From JAGQPD01 sp020426865 (lineage in GTDB: Bacteria > Planctomycetota > Planctomycetia > Pirellulales > Pirellulaceae), in NCBI GenBank assembly GCA_041399065.1, contig JAWKTN010000009.1, positions 248,001-312,000 on the forward strand: DNA of 64,000 nt, written 5' to 3'. Below, piece by piece: positions 1 through 8,237 of the stretch. The first letter of the stretch is position 1; each line of letters starts with the position of its first letter. The position numbers were made by a program, and so were the translations under genes. Below the pieces are notes generated by a model, which was not told the origin of the DNA, searched no databases, and worked only from the letters and a program-made list of their open reading frames with translations.

Positions 1-1483
1 CGGCTGGCGTTGTTGCGTCAGCTACTGGTGTCATGTGGATGACCTGACGGAATTGCAGGCGGCGTAGATCGCCATATTCCGGGTCGGCAAACGGCCGGAA
101 CATCGGATGTTCCGTATCCCAAGTCGTAACGCGATACGGCGATCCTTCCCCCGTCGTCGCGTGCGAGGCCGGCAGCAATCCGTGTTGTTGCAACGGTGCC
201 GCAGAAAGCGACGTGAACTTGTCTCCAGGGAAGATCAACAAGCGAGCGCCGCCGAGAACCGCGTTTTGCAGTCGAGTGGCATCGGTCGTGGAAAACCGGC
301 CGATGTTGGCCAGGACAATCACTCGAAAGCCGTTCAGGTCTGGAAACCCCTCGCCGTTCTCCCAAATAATCCGCTCCGTTTCAAAAGATGGCAGTTCCTT
401 GCGCGACAACGTCTTGCCCAGGTTGAGCGCCGTTTCCAAGTAGTAAGTCTCACTGCCGAAGACGCTGCTCCCCTCGTCGCCGTCGACGAGCAAGACGCGG
501 TCGGGGTGCCGTGCTTCAAACGCCACGAAGCGGCGATTGTCCTCGGTTAGATCGTCTTCGATAGAGATCGCAGCAGCCCCTTCGTAAATCCCTGGAGTGG
601 CGTGATCTATTTCGAAGACGACCCGCGTGCTTCCCCCTGCAGGAACGCTCGCCATTTGTTCGTATTCCAGAACCCCGTCGGGCCCCTGAAGCCGCAATGA
701 CACTGGCACCATGTCACGTAACAAAGGACCGAAGTTCCGGACCTCAACCAGTACCTTCGGGGGTAACTGGGGTCGGATTTCGTTGGCTATCGCCTCCACG
801 CGTGTGACACCGACGTTGCGCGACAACGCGGTGCCGAAGTCCCGAATCGTCACTTGCATGCGTGGCGCTGATTCCGCGAGCGACCCCGGTGACATTCCAG
901 TCTGCTGCAAATCGGTAAAGAGCATGACGTGTCGATCGGTTCGCTGTGACCCTTCGAGCACATCGCGAGCCCATGACAATGCGCGTCCGTAGTCTGTCGG
1001 GCCAAATGCCGGTTCCGGGCGCACCAGCGGCCCCCGGTCTTCCCACTGCAATTCCTGGACATCCGAGCCACTGAACGTAGCAATGTGTACGATCGCGTTT
1101 TCATGGATCGTGGCCAGCTCGTCCAAGACTCCTTGATAAGCACGATCAAACAAAGTTAGGCCATCGCTGTCTTTTGACCTCATGCTTGCGGAACTGTCAA
1201 GCATCAAGACGTATTCCTGTTGGTTCGCCTCGCTTGCCGTCTTGTCGAAATAGGGGCGTGCAAACAACATTGCCAATAGCAAAACGGTAATGATCCGCGC
1301 GGCCAGCAGCAACCATTCACGCAGACGTCGCATGCGATTCTGTTGCCGCATGATCAACTGCAGCAACCGGATCGATCCGATGTCGACACGACGAGCGCGT
1401 TGCTTGAGCAGCAAGTGGATTGCCAACGGGATTGCCACCGCAAGCCCGGCAAACAAAAATCCGCTCTGGACGAAACTTATCAT
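1..1483 (-). CDS. BatA-like membrane protein with von Willebrand A domain (3' end outside window)
   Basis: The reading frame is open to the left edge, so only the first 494 codons are present. The start ATG lies 32 bases after the stop of the DUF58 gene. The N-terminus is the BatA/aerotolerance-regulator type: a hydrophobic segment ending in HLLLKQRARR, then a second membrane segment near residues 60-80. Near residue 93 comes a von Willebrand A domain whose metal site reads DSSAS (DxSxS), followed by FTDLQQT. The later part, with VLANIGRFS and ARLLIFPGDKF, looks like the start of a glutamine-amidotransferase-like fold, as in the larger protein at 4531-6783. BatA-type proteins are inner-membrane partners of MoxR ATPases; the process served here is not evident from sequence. 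It is the last visible gene of the MoxR operon. Confidence 0.85.
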   Translation of the reverse strand, partial: MISFVQSGFLFAGLAVAIPLAIHLLLKQRARRVDIGSIRLLQLIMRQQNRMRRLREWLLLAARIITVLLLAMLFARPYFDKTASEANQQEYVLMLDSSASMRSKDSDGLTLFDRAYQGVLDELATIHENAIVHIATFSGSDVQELQWEDRGPLVRPEPAFGPTDYGRALSWARDVLEGSQRTDRHVMLFTDLQQTGMSPGSLAESAPRMQVTIRDFGTALSRNVGVTRVEAIANEIRPQLPPKVLVEVRNFGPLLRDMVPVSLRLQGPDGVLEYEQMASVPAGGSTRVVFEIDHATPGIYEGAAAISIEDDLTEDNRRFVAFEARHPDRVLLVDGDEGSSVFGSETYYLETALNLGKTLSRKELPSFETERIIWENGEGFPDLNGFRVIVLANIGRFSTTDATRLQNAVLGGARLLIFPGDKFTSLSAAPLQQHGLLPASHATTGEGSPYRVTTWDTEHPMFRPFADPEYGDLRRLQFRQVIHMTPVADATTPA

Positions 1484-1515
1484 GCGCTCATGAAATGGTC
1501 GATGCTGTTATGTTG

Positions 1516-2463
1516 TCAGTACATCTCGCTGCGATTGGCCAGGTAAGTCGCCAGTGCTCGATCGAGTCGATCGCGAGTCGACAAAGGCACGTAATCGATA
1601 TCCAGTCCATTACAGCATTTTCGCATTTGTGCTCGCCATTGTTCGACCGCCGTTCCGTATCCGGACCGCAGGTCGTCGGCCCGTGTGATAATCTCGCGGC
1701 CTGTTTCCAAATCGCGAAATCGCACATTGCCGCTGATTGTCAGCTCCTGTTCCAATGGGTCGAGCACGTGGAACAACAGCATGTCGTGGCCGCCCACCTT
1801 CAGATGCTCGAGCGCCTTGGACAGTTCCTCCATATCGAAGAAAAAATCACCAATCAATACGACCAACCCGCGACGTGGCATTAGTTCGGCAACTTCGTGC
1901 AACACACGTGGTGACTCGCAGGGCTCAAAGCTATCCAGTCGCGACAGCGGCAGCAGAATCTCGAACAACTGCTCGGGATGCGCACGTGGTTTGACGTGAT
2001 CAATGATCTTGTTGGAGTGCAACGTCAGCCCCACGGCGTCACGTTGTGTCAATGCCAGATGTGCCAGCGACGCAGCCAGCATGACGCCGTAGGTGATTTT
2101 GGTGAGCCGTTGGCTGGCCATCAACATCGATCGACTCGCATCGACGATCAAATACAAGTCGAGATTGGTTTCCGCATCGTATTGCTTGATGTAAAGCCGA
2201 TCCTGCCGGCCATAGAGCTTCCAATTGACGTGCCGCAGGTCATCACCTGGCAAATACTGTCGATGCGAGGAGAATTCGATCGAGAATCCAACGTAGGGAC
2301 TGCGATGCATCCCGTGCTTAAATCCTTCCACGACGCCCCGCGCGACCAGTTCGAGATCCTCGACCGTAGCCAATGCAGCCGGATCGAGAAAATCCGTATG
2401 CGTTGGCTGGCGCCTCGCTGATTTTGCTGCCACGGCCGGTTGTTGAGATGGTCTTACCGACAT
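1516..2463 (-). CDS. DUF58 domain protein (vWA-like, MoxR partner)
   Basis: 315 residues, the usual length for DUF58 proteins. The family signature is clear around residues 65-105: HRQYLPGDDLRHVNWKLYGR followed by DRLYIKQYDAE. A degenerate von Willebrand A fold follows, with LIVDASRSM as the metal-site strand and LVVLIGDFFFD further on. No membrane segment is seen, so it is probably cytosolic or membrane-associated. Its start overlaps the end of moxR by 10 bases, which suggests translational coupling. DUF58 proteins are known companions of MoxR ATPases and of BatA/BatB-type vWA proteins, exactly the arrangement here. The specific substrate of this complex is unknown. Confidence 0.9.
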   Translation of the reverse strand: MSVRPSQQPAVAAKSARRQPTHTDFLDPAALATVEDLELVARGVVEGFKHGMHRSPYVGFSIEFSSHRQYLPGDDLRHVNWKLYGRQDRLYIKQYDAETNLDLYLIVDASRSMLMASQRLTKITYGVMLAASLAHLALTQRDAVGLTLHSNKIIDHVKPRAHPEQLFEILLPLSRLDSFEPCESPRVLHEVAELMPRRGLVVLIGDFFFDMEELSKALEHLKVGGHDMLLFHVLDPLEQELTISGNVRFRDLETGREIITRADDLRSGYGTAVEQWRAQMRKCCNGLDIDYVPLSTRDRLDRALATYLANRSEMY

Positions 2464-3458
2464 GGGACACTCTCGACGATTCGCTTGATTGCCTGCTCGG
2501 CAGTAATCTGGTCCGCTCGCGCGTGGAAGTTCAAGACGATGCGATGTCGCAACACGGGAGTCGCGACTGCCTGCACGTCAGAAAAGTCGACGTGGAACTT
2601 TCCGTGCAATACTGCCAGGGCTTTGGCGCCCAAGATCAAGTATTGCGACGCGCGGGGACTGGCACCGTAACGAATGTATCGATGGACCCCGGCCGCATCC
2701 GTGGAGGCGGCCGGACGCGAGGCTGCCGATAACGCCACGGCATAATCGACTACGGAATCGGCTACCGGCACTTCGCGTACGATTCGCTGCAGTTGCTGCA
2801 GGTCTTCGCCCGACACAAGCGGCGAAATCTCCACCGCTCGATTGCCCGTCGTGCTTTTTACAATTTGAGCTTCCTCCGAAACGCTCGGATAGGTTACCGG
2901 GATGTTGAACATGAACCGATCGAGCTGCGCTTCCGGCAGCGGATAGGTCCCCTCTTGTTCGATCGGATTCTGTGTCGCCACGACAAAGAATGGCGGTGTC
3001 AACGAGTAGGTTTTGCGCCCCACTGTGATCTCGTATTCCTGCATCGCCTGCAACAACGCCGCTTGAGTTTTGGGAGGAGCACGATTGATTTCGTCGGCCA
3101 AGAGATAGTTGGCGAAAATCGGCCCAGGAAAGAACTCCAACTTGCGGCGTCCGGTTTCCGGATCCTCTTCAATGATGTCGGTCCCGGTAATGTCTGATGG
3201 CATCAGGTCAGGTGTAAATTGGATGCGGCTGAAATCCAGAGCCAACGCTCGCGCCATCGTGCGGGCAATCAATGTCTTGCCCAACCCCGGCACGCCCATC
3301 ATCAGCGCGTGCCCTCGGCAGAGAAGTGCTACCAATAACAGATCGACTACCTCGTCTTGCCCTACCACAACTTTTGCGATCTCGCTTCGTAGCCTGTCGC
3401 GCGCTTCGGCCAATCGGGCCACCGCTTGAGCATCTACTTGTTTATCAGTGTTTTCCAT
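2454..3458 (-). CDS. moxR: MoxR-family AAA+ ATPase
   Basis: 334 residues. The AAA_3 core shows Walker A as GVPGLGKTLIAR (about residues 56-67), Walker B as LLADEINRAPPKTQ, and the sensor region VVATQNPIEQEGTYPLPEAQ typical of MoxR. The lid domain follows (SAASRPAA, then YGASPRASQYLIL). MoxR ATPases act as chaperone-like remodelling factors for vWA-domain proteins and often for metal-cofactor or cell-envelope assembly; that role is family knowledge. The gene starts 56 bases after the pseudo-caspase gene and overlaps DUF58 by 10 bases, so it sits centrally in the 6783-to-1 operon. Confidence 0.93.
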   Translation of the reverse strand: MENTDKQVDAQAVARLAEARDRLRSEIAKVVVGQDEVVDLLLVALLCRGHALMMGVPGLGKTLIARTMARALALDFSRIQFTPDLMPSDITGTDIIEEDPETGRRKLEFFPGPIFANYLLADEINRAPPKTQAALLQAMQEYEITVGRKTYSLTPPFFVVATQNPIEQEGTYPLPEAQLDRFMFNIPVTYPSVSEEAQIVKSTTGNRAVEISPLVSGEDLQQLQRIVREVPVADSVVDYAVALSAASRPAASTDAAGVHRYIRYGASPRASQYLILGAKALAVLHGKFHVDFSDVQAVATPVLRHRIVLNFHARADQITAEQAIKRIVESVPCR

Positions 3459-3514
3459 GGTTTTGGCTTGTCGGTTTGAGGTATTCGGAATTCAGAACGA
3501 CTCAGTCTATCGTT

Positions 3515-4513
3515 CTATCGATCAGTCGGTTCGCTATCATCGACGGCCGGCGCCGTTTGCGAAGGAAGTGTTGCCATGATCCCATCGGCGACGGCGCCAT
3601 CGATGGCCTTTGTGTCCGGCTGCTCAACAGTCACGGTGTTGTCGGATCCTGACGGCGGGGATGCCGATGCGAAATATGACATGAGCGCGTCTACTTCACT
3701 GCCTGTGCCGTTGCCGTCATCGTCGAGCAATGCATGCTCGGTTGCTGTTCGCTGGTCTGCATCATAACGCTGCTGTACCAGCGTTGCCGTCCGCAGAAAC
3801 AGCTCCAAAACGCTAAGCTGTCCGTCCTTGTTGCGGTCGGCTTCGGCCAGCGGTCCCATTAGAACTTCGGTCAAGACCTCTGGAAACTCCGTTTCGTTCG
3901 GTTCGGCCTCTGCCGACGTCGCTGTAACGACGACACGCCCCGGTTGGGAAAGATGTCGCAAAAACCACCCGGAATTCGCCGTCGTCGCCCAAATCACGAC
4001 TCGCCGCGCCGGCAGACCTGCCAACAGCTCGGCGTACTCCACGTCGCGCAAGTCCGGTCCCGGAATGTGCAACCTCGCATGACTCCCGTCGTAGTCCGCA
4101 TGCCCCAGGAAGAAGATCCATAGCTCGTCCTGCTCACTCATCCGTTCGGCGAGCGATCGGAACAACTGCATGATGTTATCACGTTTGGCGAACGTCAACG
4201 TTGGCTTGGGGGGCACATCCCATCCACAGGCGATGTGAATCTGCTCAGAGTTCCATCCGTTGGCTTCCAACCAGGTGTGCCACGCAGCAATGTATCGTTG
4301 GTAGCGAGCTTGATGGTCCGAATCTCCCGGCAGGCCGGCGATGATGATGGCGTGCCGCCGACTTTGAGCGACCTCTTGTGCCGCCAAGGGACTCGCCGCG
4401 ACCGCACTGGCCAAAGCGACCGCGACCGCTAACGTGCCGCGCACGGTCGGCCACCAATTCTTTCGAAGAGTGAGCATATGCATCATATCGTGTTTGGAAG
4501 GTGGCGTGTTCAT
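3515..4513 (-). CDS. Exported caspase/peptidase C13-like protein lacking the catalytic cysteine, with EF-hand-like loops
   Basis: The chosen ATG is 17 bases past the stop of the upstream gene; a longer frame from 4609 would overlap that gene by 79 bases. An N-terminal signal segment (residues about 18-40, rich in Ala/Val and ending SPLAAQ) predicts export. The middle resembles the caspase/C13 fold: FFLGHADYDG carries the GH histidine, and PARRVVIWATTANSG is the strand where active peptidases carry cysteine; here no Cys is present. Downstream, DRNKDGQLSVLELF resembles an EF-hand loop and LDDDGNGTGSEVDAL a second one. It is most likely a calcium-responsive binding or scaffold protein of the MoxR operon, not a protease. 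Related non-catalytic proteins are known to me from other bacteria, but I cannot confirm this by search. Confidence 0.75.
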   Translation of the reverse strand: MNTPPSKHDMMHMLTLRKNWWPTVRGTLAVAVALASAVAASPLAAQEVAQSRRHAIIIAGLPGDSDHQARYQRYIAAWHTWLEANGWNSEQIHIACGWDVPPKPTLTFAKRDNIMQLFRSLAERMSEQDELWIFFLGHADYDGSHARLHIPGPDLRDVEYAELLAGLPARRVVIWATTANSGWFLRHLSQPGRVVVTATSAEAEPNETEFPEVLTEVLMGPLAEADRNKDGQLSVLELFLRTATLVQQRYDADQRTATEHALLDDDGNGTGSEVDALMSYFASASPPSGSDNTVTVEQPDTKAIDGAVADGIMATLPSQTAPAVDDSEPTDR

Positions 4514-4530
4514 TGGTGACGGTCGTCTTG

Positions 4531-6783
4531 CTATCGGCGCAAGCGGCGAAGGAGCCATTCGGTTGTCACCAGGCTTAGCATGGTCAGCCACAGCAGTGGA
4601 TGGTCCCACAGGGGAGTTCGATGGACGACTCGCATACCGGGTGTGGACTTCAAATCTTGTAGGATACGGGAAATATCGTAGGCATTCTGGAGTACTTCAC
4701 CGCCTGTCATGTTGGCCAGAGTGGTGAGTGTTTCTGGCATGGCGTTGGGCGTGAGGAGCTCATCGGAGTCGTTGAGAATTTGCAGTGGGAATTCGCGACG
4801 AAGCACTTCTTCGCCTTGCATATGAGCCACGACGTCGAGCGTAGCGGTGGCGAGTGTGGAGGCTTCGTCTTCGGCGGACGGCGTGGGGATGGCCGCGATG
4901 ATCGACCCGTGGTACTTGTTGTCGGTCGCGTTCAAGGTGGCCGTGGCGTCCGCCTGTGAGGGGGCGTTGCGTAAAGTCACGGAGACGTCATAAGTGTCGA
5001 TCGGTTGAAAATCCTCATCGAGAGTTTCGACCGTCAACTGTATTTCGTCGCCGGGCCGATAAATCAGCTTGTCACTTTCGATGACCATCCGGCTTTGCCC
5101 GGCGACGGAGTTCTCGCTGAGCCACCGGACTACGTTGCGCCAGAATTTGCGGAAATAGCGATTGTCACCTTCTCCCCAGTGCTTTTCGAACGCCGATCCC
5201 CAGGCCTCGGTGGTGTCGGTCATCATGGCGAACGTGCGTCCTCGCCCATAGGATTGGCAGGCGAAAATCGGCGATTGTCCGATCGCGGTCAGAGGGCCGG
5301 CCGAAATGCCGAGTAAGGTTGCGGCTGGTTTGAGTCGTTCGGCGACGTTCGTGCCAAAGAACGGTGGTATCGCGCTGAGGATGAGATTGTTCTGATTGGG
5401 ATCATCCACGATTCGCCAGATGGGATGCGTTCGTACGTCGTCCGGGATCTGCACGGAGAACTGTTGGTTTACAAATCCCTGTCCGACGCGGCCACCTCGC
5501 ATGTCGATTGGAATCAATTGATCCCAAACCGTTTGGTCCCATCCGCCGGCACCGAAGCTAGTGTGGCCGCCAACCATCACGAACCCGCCACCGCGCTGGC
5601 GCACGAGTTCGGCGGTCCATTGCAGCTGATCAGGGGTGAATGCACCCTGCGAGATATCACTGCAAATCACGACATCGTATTCAAGCAGTTCCTTGCGAGT
5701 CGCGGGGAAGCCGCGATAGGGATCGCCAACTTTTGCCAATCGCGGCCGCGCAGCGTATTGATTGTCGACCAACAGTGATACACATTCGATCTTGGGGTCG
5801 TCGTGAAGCGCATCTTGAACATAACGGTACTCGCCGCCGTAGTTGGTTCCCTCCATGTAGAGCACGCGGATGCGCCGATCGGAAGGGAGCAGAGCAAAGG
5901 GGACCTCGTTGTTGCTTTCGATTGCCTCTTCGGCCTGCAATGGTACCGACAATACGAGCGGCCCAACGTTCGGGCTGGCGGTCACAACGATATCGTACGA
6001 CTGTGACCCATCGCTAAGCGTGATCGGTAACTCAGCCACAGGTTCACGACTTGCCGATCGCTGCGGATAAACTTGCAGGCGAACCGGACGCCCTCCGTAA
6101 CCATGGCTGCGAACCGTTACGTGTACCGGGACTTCGTCACCCCCTCTTGCGCCGCGCGGCACCACCAGTCGCTCGATCGCCACGTCCCCGCGAATGTCCT
6201 TGCTACCAACCGGCAACACATGGACCGCAATCCCTTGCTCAGCATAATCCCGTGCGATGCGGTCCAATTCTGCGGCATCACCCAACTGGCCATCCGAAAC
6301 CACGATCATCGCTTGCGGCTTTTCCGGTAATAGGCCGGTCACGTCGCGCATCGCCGCTGCAAGCTGCGATCGATCGTCCTCGGCCCGCAGCTCCGCTAAA
6401 CTAGGGACCGTATTGAATCGAGAACCAAACCGAAACAGCTTCAGCTCAGCTCCACTCGCCTGATCCAACAACGACTGGGCCGTCGCGATGTATTCCTTGG
6501 ATTGCTGAAGCCGTGTCGCCGGTTGGTCGAGCCCCATACTGCGAGATGCGTCGATCAAGCAGGCGACTGGTGGTCTTCGGGGCGGCAATTGGACGGCGGA
6601 TTCTCGGACAGGATTCAGCAAGACCAACAGCAGCAACCCCAATACGGCAGCCCGGGGCAAGAATAACACGATGCTACGCAGCGAATCCGAGATCGCCCAG
6701 CGGCGCGCCGCGTACAACGCGGCACCAATCGCCACAACCGCACCGATGTAGACTGCGGAGCTATACGGCACGGCCCAGTGCAT
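4531..6783 (-). CDS. Large membrane protein with vWA and glutamine-amidotransferase-like domains
   Basis: 750 residues. Two N-terminal membrane segments (about residues 8-25 and 37-60) are followed by a vWA domain with metal site DASRSMG and later IVVSDGQLGD. A beta-rich region follows, then a class-I glutamine-amidotransferase-like domain around residues 300-450 (RIRVLYMEGTNYGGEYRYV, VVICSDISQGAFTPDQL, GGGFVMVGGHTSFGAGGW). No catalytic Cys-His pair typical of true amidotransferases is evident. A last membrane helix lies near residues 728-745. Such proteins normally close MoxR/DUF58/BatA operons; here the gene comes first. It faces the divergent phosphatase gene at 7199 across a 415-base region that should hold both promoters. 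Confidence 0.85.
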   Translation of the reverse strand: MHWAVPYSSAVYIGAVVAIGAALYAARRWAISDSLRSIVLFLPRAAVLGLLLLVLLNPVRESAVQLPPRRPPVACLIDASRSMGLDQPATRLQQSKEYIATAQSLLDQASGAELKLFRFGSRFNTVPSLAELRAEDDRSQLAAAMRDVTGLLPEKPQAMIVVSDGQLGDAAELDRIARDYAEQGIAVHVLPVGSKDIRGDVAIERLVVPRGARGGDEVPVHVTVRSHGYGGRPVRLQVYPQRSASREPVAELPITLSDGSQSYDIVVTASPNVGPLVLSVPLQAEEAIESNNEVPFALLPSDRRIRVLYMEGTNYGGEYRYVQDALHDDPKIECVSLLVDNQYAARPRLAKVGDPYRGFPATRKELLEYDVVICSDISQGAFTPDQLQWTAELVRQRGGGFVMVGGHTSFGAGGWDQTVWDQLIPIDMRGGRVGQGFVNQQFSVQIPDDVRTHPIWRIVDDPNQNNLILSAIPPFFGTNVAERLKPAATLLGISAGPLTAIGQSPIFACQSYGRGRTFAMMTDTTEAWGSAFEKHWGEGDNRYFRKFWRNVVRWLSENSVAGQSRMVIESDKLIYRPGDEIQLTVETLDEDFQPIDTYDVSVTLRNAPSQADATATLNATDNKYHGSIIAAIPTPSAEDEASTLATATLDVVAHMQGEEVLRREFPLQILNDSDELLTPNAMPETLTTLANMTGGEVLQNAYDISRILQDLKSTPGMRVVHRTPLWDHPLLWLTMLSLVTTEWLLRRLRR

Positions 6784-7198
6784 TCGGTCAATGACTCCGC
6801 GTCAAACTACTATCATGGTTCGCCAACGAACCGCCCATCACACAACTACGCGCCGCAACCCCCCGCCACAACCTGCTTGCGACTACGTATCATACCCGAT
6901 TGGACGTAGGGAAGTTTCGCAGCGTTCCGCCGACTTTCCCCGACGATCAATACCAGGCTGCCATCCGATTCTTTCGCCGGCGTCAGGTAAATATTGTAGC
7001 TTGGCACCCGAATTCCCTTCAAATAAACAAATTCAATCGAGTCAACCGATTCAATCGCCGGACCGTGTCTGACGCGTTCTGGTATCGTGGGTTTTCCGGG
7101 ATTTTGCCCTCTGCTGGCGGTGCCGACGGAAAAATTCCATAATCTAATCGAAGGTCGTGGTGCGTTCACGTAGGCGCGTGAATCGATTGGGAGTGACG
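6784..7198. other. Divergent intergenic region, presumed promoters
   Basis: 415 bases separate the minus-strand MoxR operon from the plus-strand phosphatase gene. No convincing coding sequence is seen on either strand. Both promoters should lie here by position, but I cannot pick confident -35/-10 boxes. The right end holds the ribosome-binding site GGGAG at about 7189-7193 for the gene starting at 7199. Confidence 0.5.
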
Positions 7199-8194
7199 AT
7201 GATACCGACGATGATACCGACGATGAAGCCGCCGATGAAGCCATTGAGACATGCGTTCGTGTTGCTGGTCGCTGGCATGATTGGTTGTCAGGACGGGGCA
7301 AGCGATGATAGCCGTATCTCGACGACCGGCCCCACGAAGTTGACGACCACGTTCCTCCCCAACGCCGTACGGATCCACGAGAAGGTCGTTTCTGGTGGCC
7401 TTCCGGACGGGGATGATGCGTTTGACGAACTGAAATCATTGGGCATCAAGACCATTATCAGTGTCGACGGAGCCAAGCCCGACCTCGACATTGCCAAACG
7501 GCACGGCATGCGATACGTACACCTGCCGATCGGATACGACGGCATGACGCTAGAGCGCATGCAAGAACTGGCCAAGGCAGTGACCGAACTGGAGGGGCCG
7601 ATCTACATCCACTGCCATCACGGTCGCCACCGCAGCCCGGCTGCAGCAAGTGTGGCATGTATCGGTGCAGGAATGATTCCCGCCCAGCAGGGGATGGTAG
7701 CTCTGCACATTGCCGGTACGAGTGAAAACTATCGCGGACTATTCCAAGCGGTCCAGCAAGGTCACCCGCTGGACGAGGCGCTGTTGGAACAACTGCACGT
7801 CGAGTATCGCGAAACCGTACCACTGCCTCCCATCGCTGAAGCCATGGTCGCTATGGAACATACCGCCGACCATCTTCAGCTGATCGCCGACGCCGGCTGG
7901 CAATCCCCTGCAAAGCACCCCGACCTGACCGCAGGGCATGAAGCACTGATGTTGTTTGAACATTATACCGAATTGTTGCGAGATCCCAGCGTGCAGGCCA
8001 AACCCGCACCGTTCCAGCAACTGCTTCGTGACGGCCAAGCTACCGTGGCCGAACTGCAACAGACGCTTCTATCCCGCGAAGACGATCGGCAGCCAGCCGT
8101 GACCTCCGACTCCGACGTCATGACGATCTGGGGACGAGTCCAAACCAACTGCAAGGACTGTCACCGAAACTACCGGGACAATCCCCGTGAATGA
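7199..8194 (+). CDS. Lipoprotein: dual-specificity phosphatase domain fused to a C-terminal cytochrome c'-like haem domain
   Basis: The ATG at 7199 is preferred because GGGAG lies five bases upstream; an in-frame start at 7157 lacks this. The first codons form a 12-base tandem repeat (MIPTMIPTMKPPMKP). A hydrophobic stretch ends in MIGC, a plausible lipobox with Cys30. Residues about 55-170 are phosphatase-like, with the active-site loop HCHHGRHRS (Cys139, matching HCx5RS). Residues about 190-331 are helical and end in CKDCHRNYR: a CxxCH haem motif (Cys318, Cys321, His322) placed near the C-terminus as in cytochrome c' and c556. The predicted product is a periplasmic, lipid-anchored haem protein with a phosphatase head. 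Heme attachment and activity are inferred. Confidence 0.85.
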   Translation: MIPTMIPTMKPPMKPLRHAFVLLVAGMIGCQDGASDDSRISTTGPTKLTTTFLPNAVRIHEKVVSGGLPDGDDAFDELKSLGIKTIISVDGAKPDLDIAKRHGMRYVHLPIGYDGMTLERMQELAKAVTELEGPIYIHCHHGRHRSPAAASVACIGAGMIPAQQGMVALHIAGTSENYRGLFQAVQQGHPLDEALLEQLHVEYRETVPLPPIAEAMVAMEHTADHLQLIADAGWQSPAKHPDLTAGHEALMLFEHYTELLRDPSVQAKPAPFQQLLRDGQATVAELQQTLLSREDDRQPAVTSDSDVMTIWGRVQTNCKDCHRNYRDNPRE

Positions 8195-8237
8195 ACCGAC
8201 GATCGCCACCTATCTTTGAATCACGATTTGCCGGTGT

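Noticed and set aside
107..550. Plus-strand frame of 147 residues at the left edge
   Set aside because: It lies inside the minus-strand BatA-like gene, which has clear membrane and vWA motifs on the other strand; the plus frame has none.
6846..7439. 197-residue minus-strand frame upstream of the MoxR operon
   Set aside because: Low-complexity Ser-rich sequence that overlaps the start of the phosphatase gene; no ribosome-binding site or homology.
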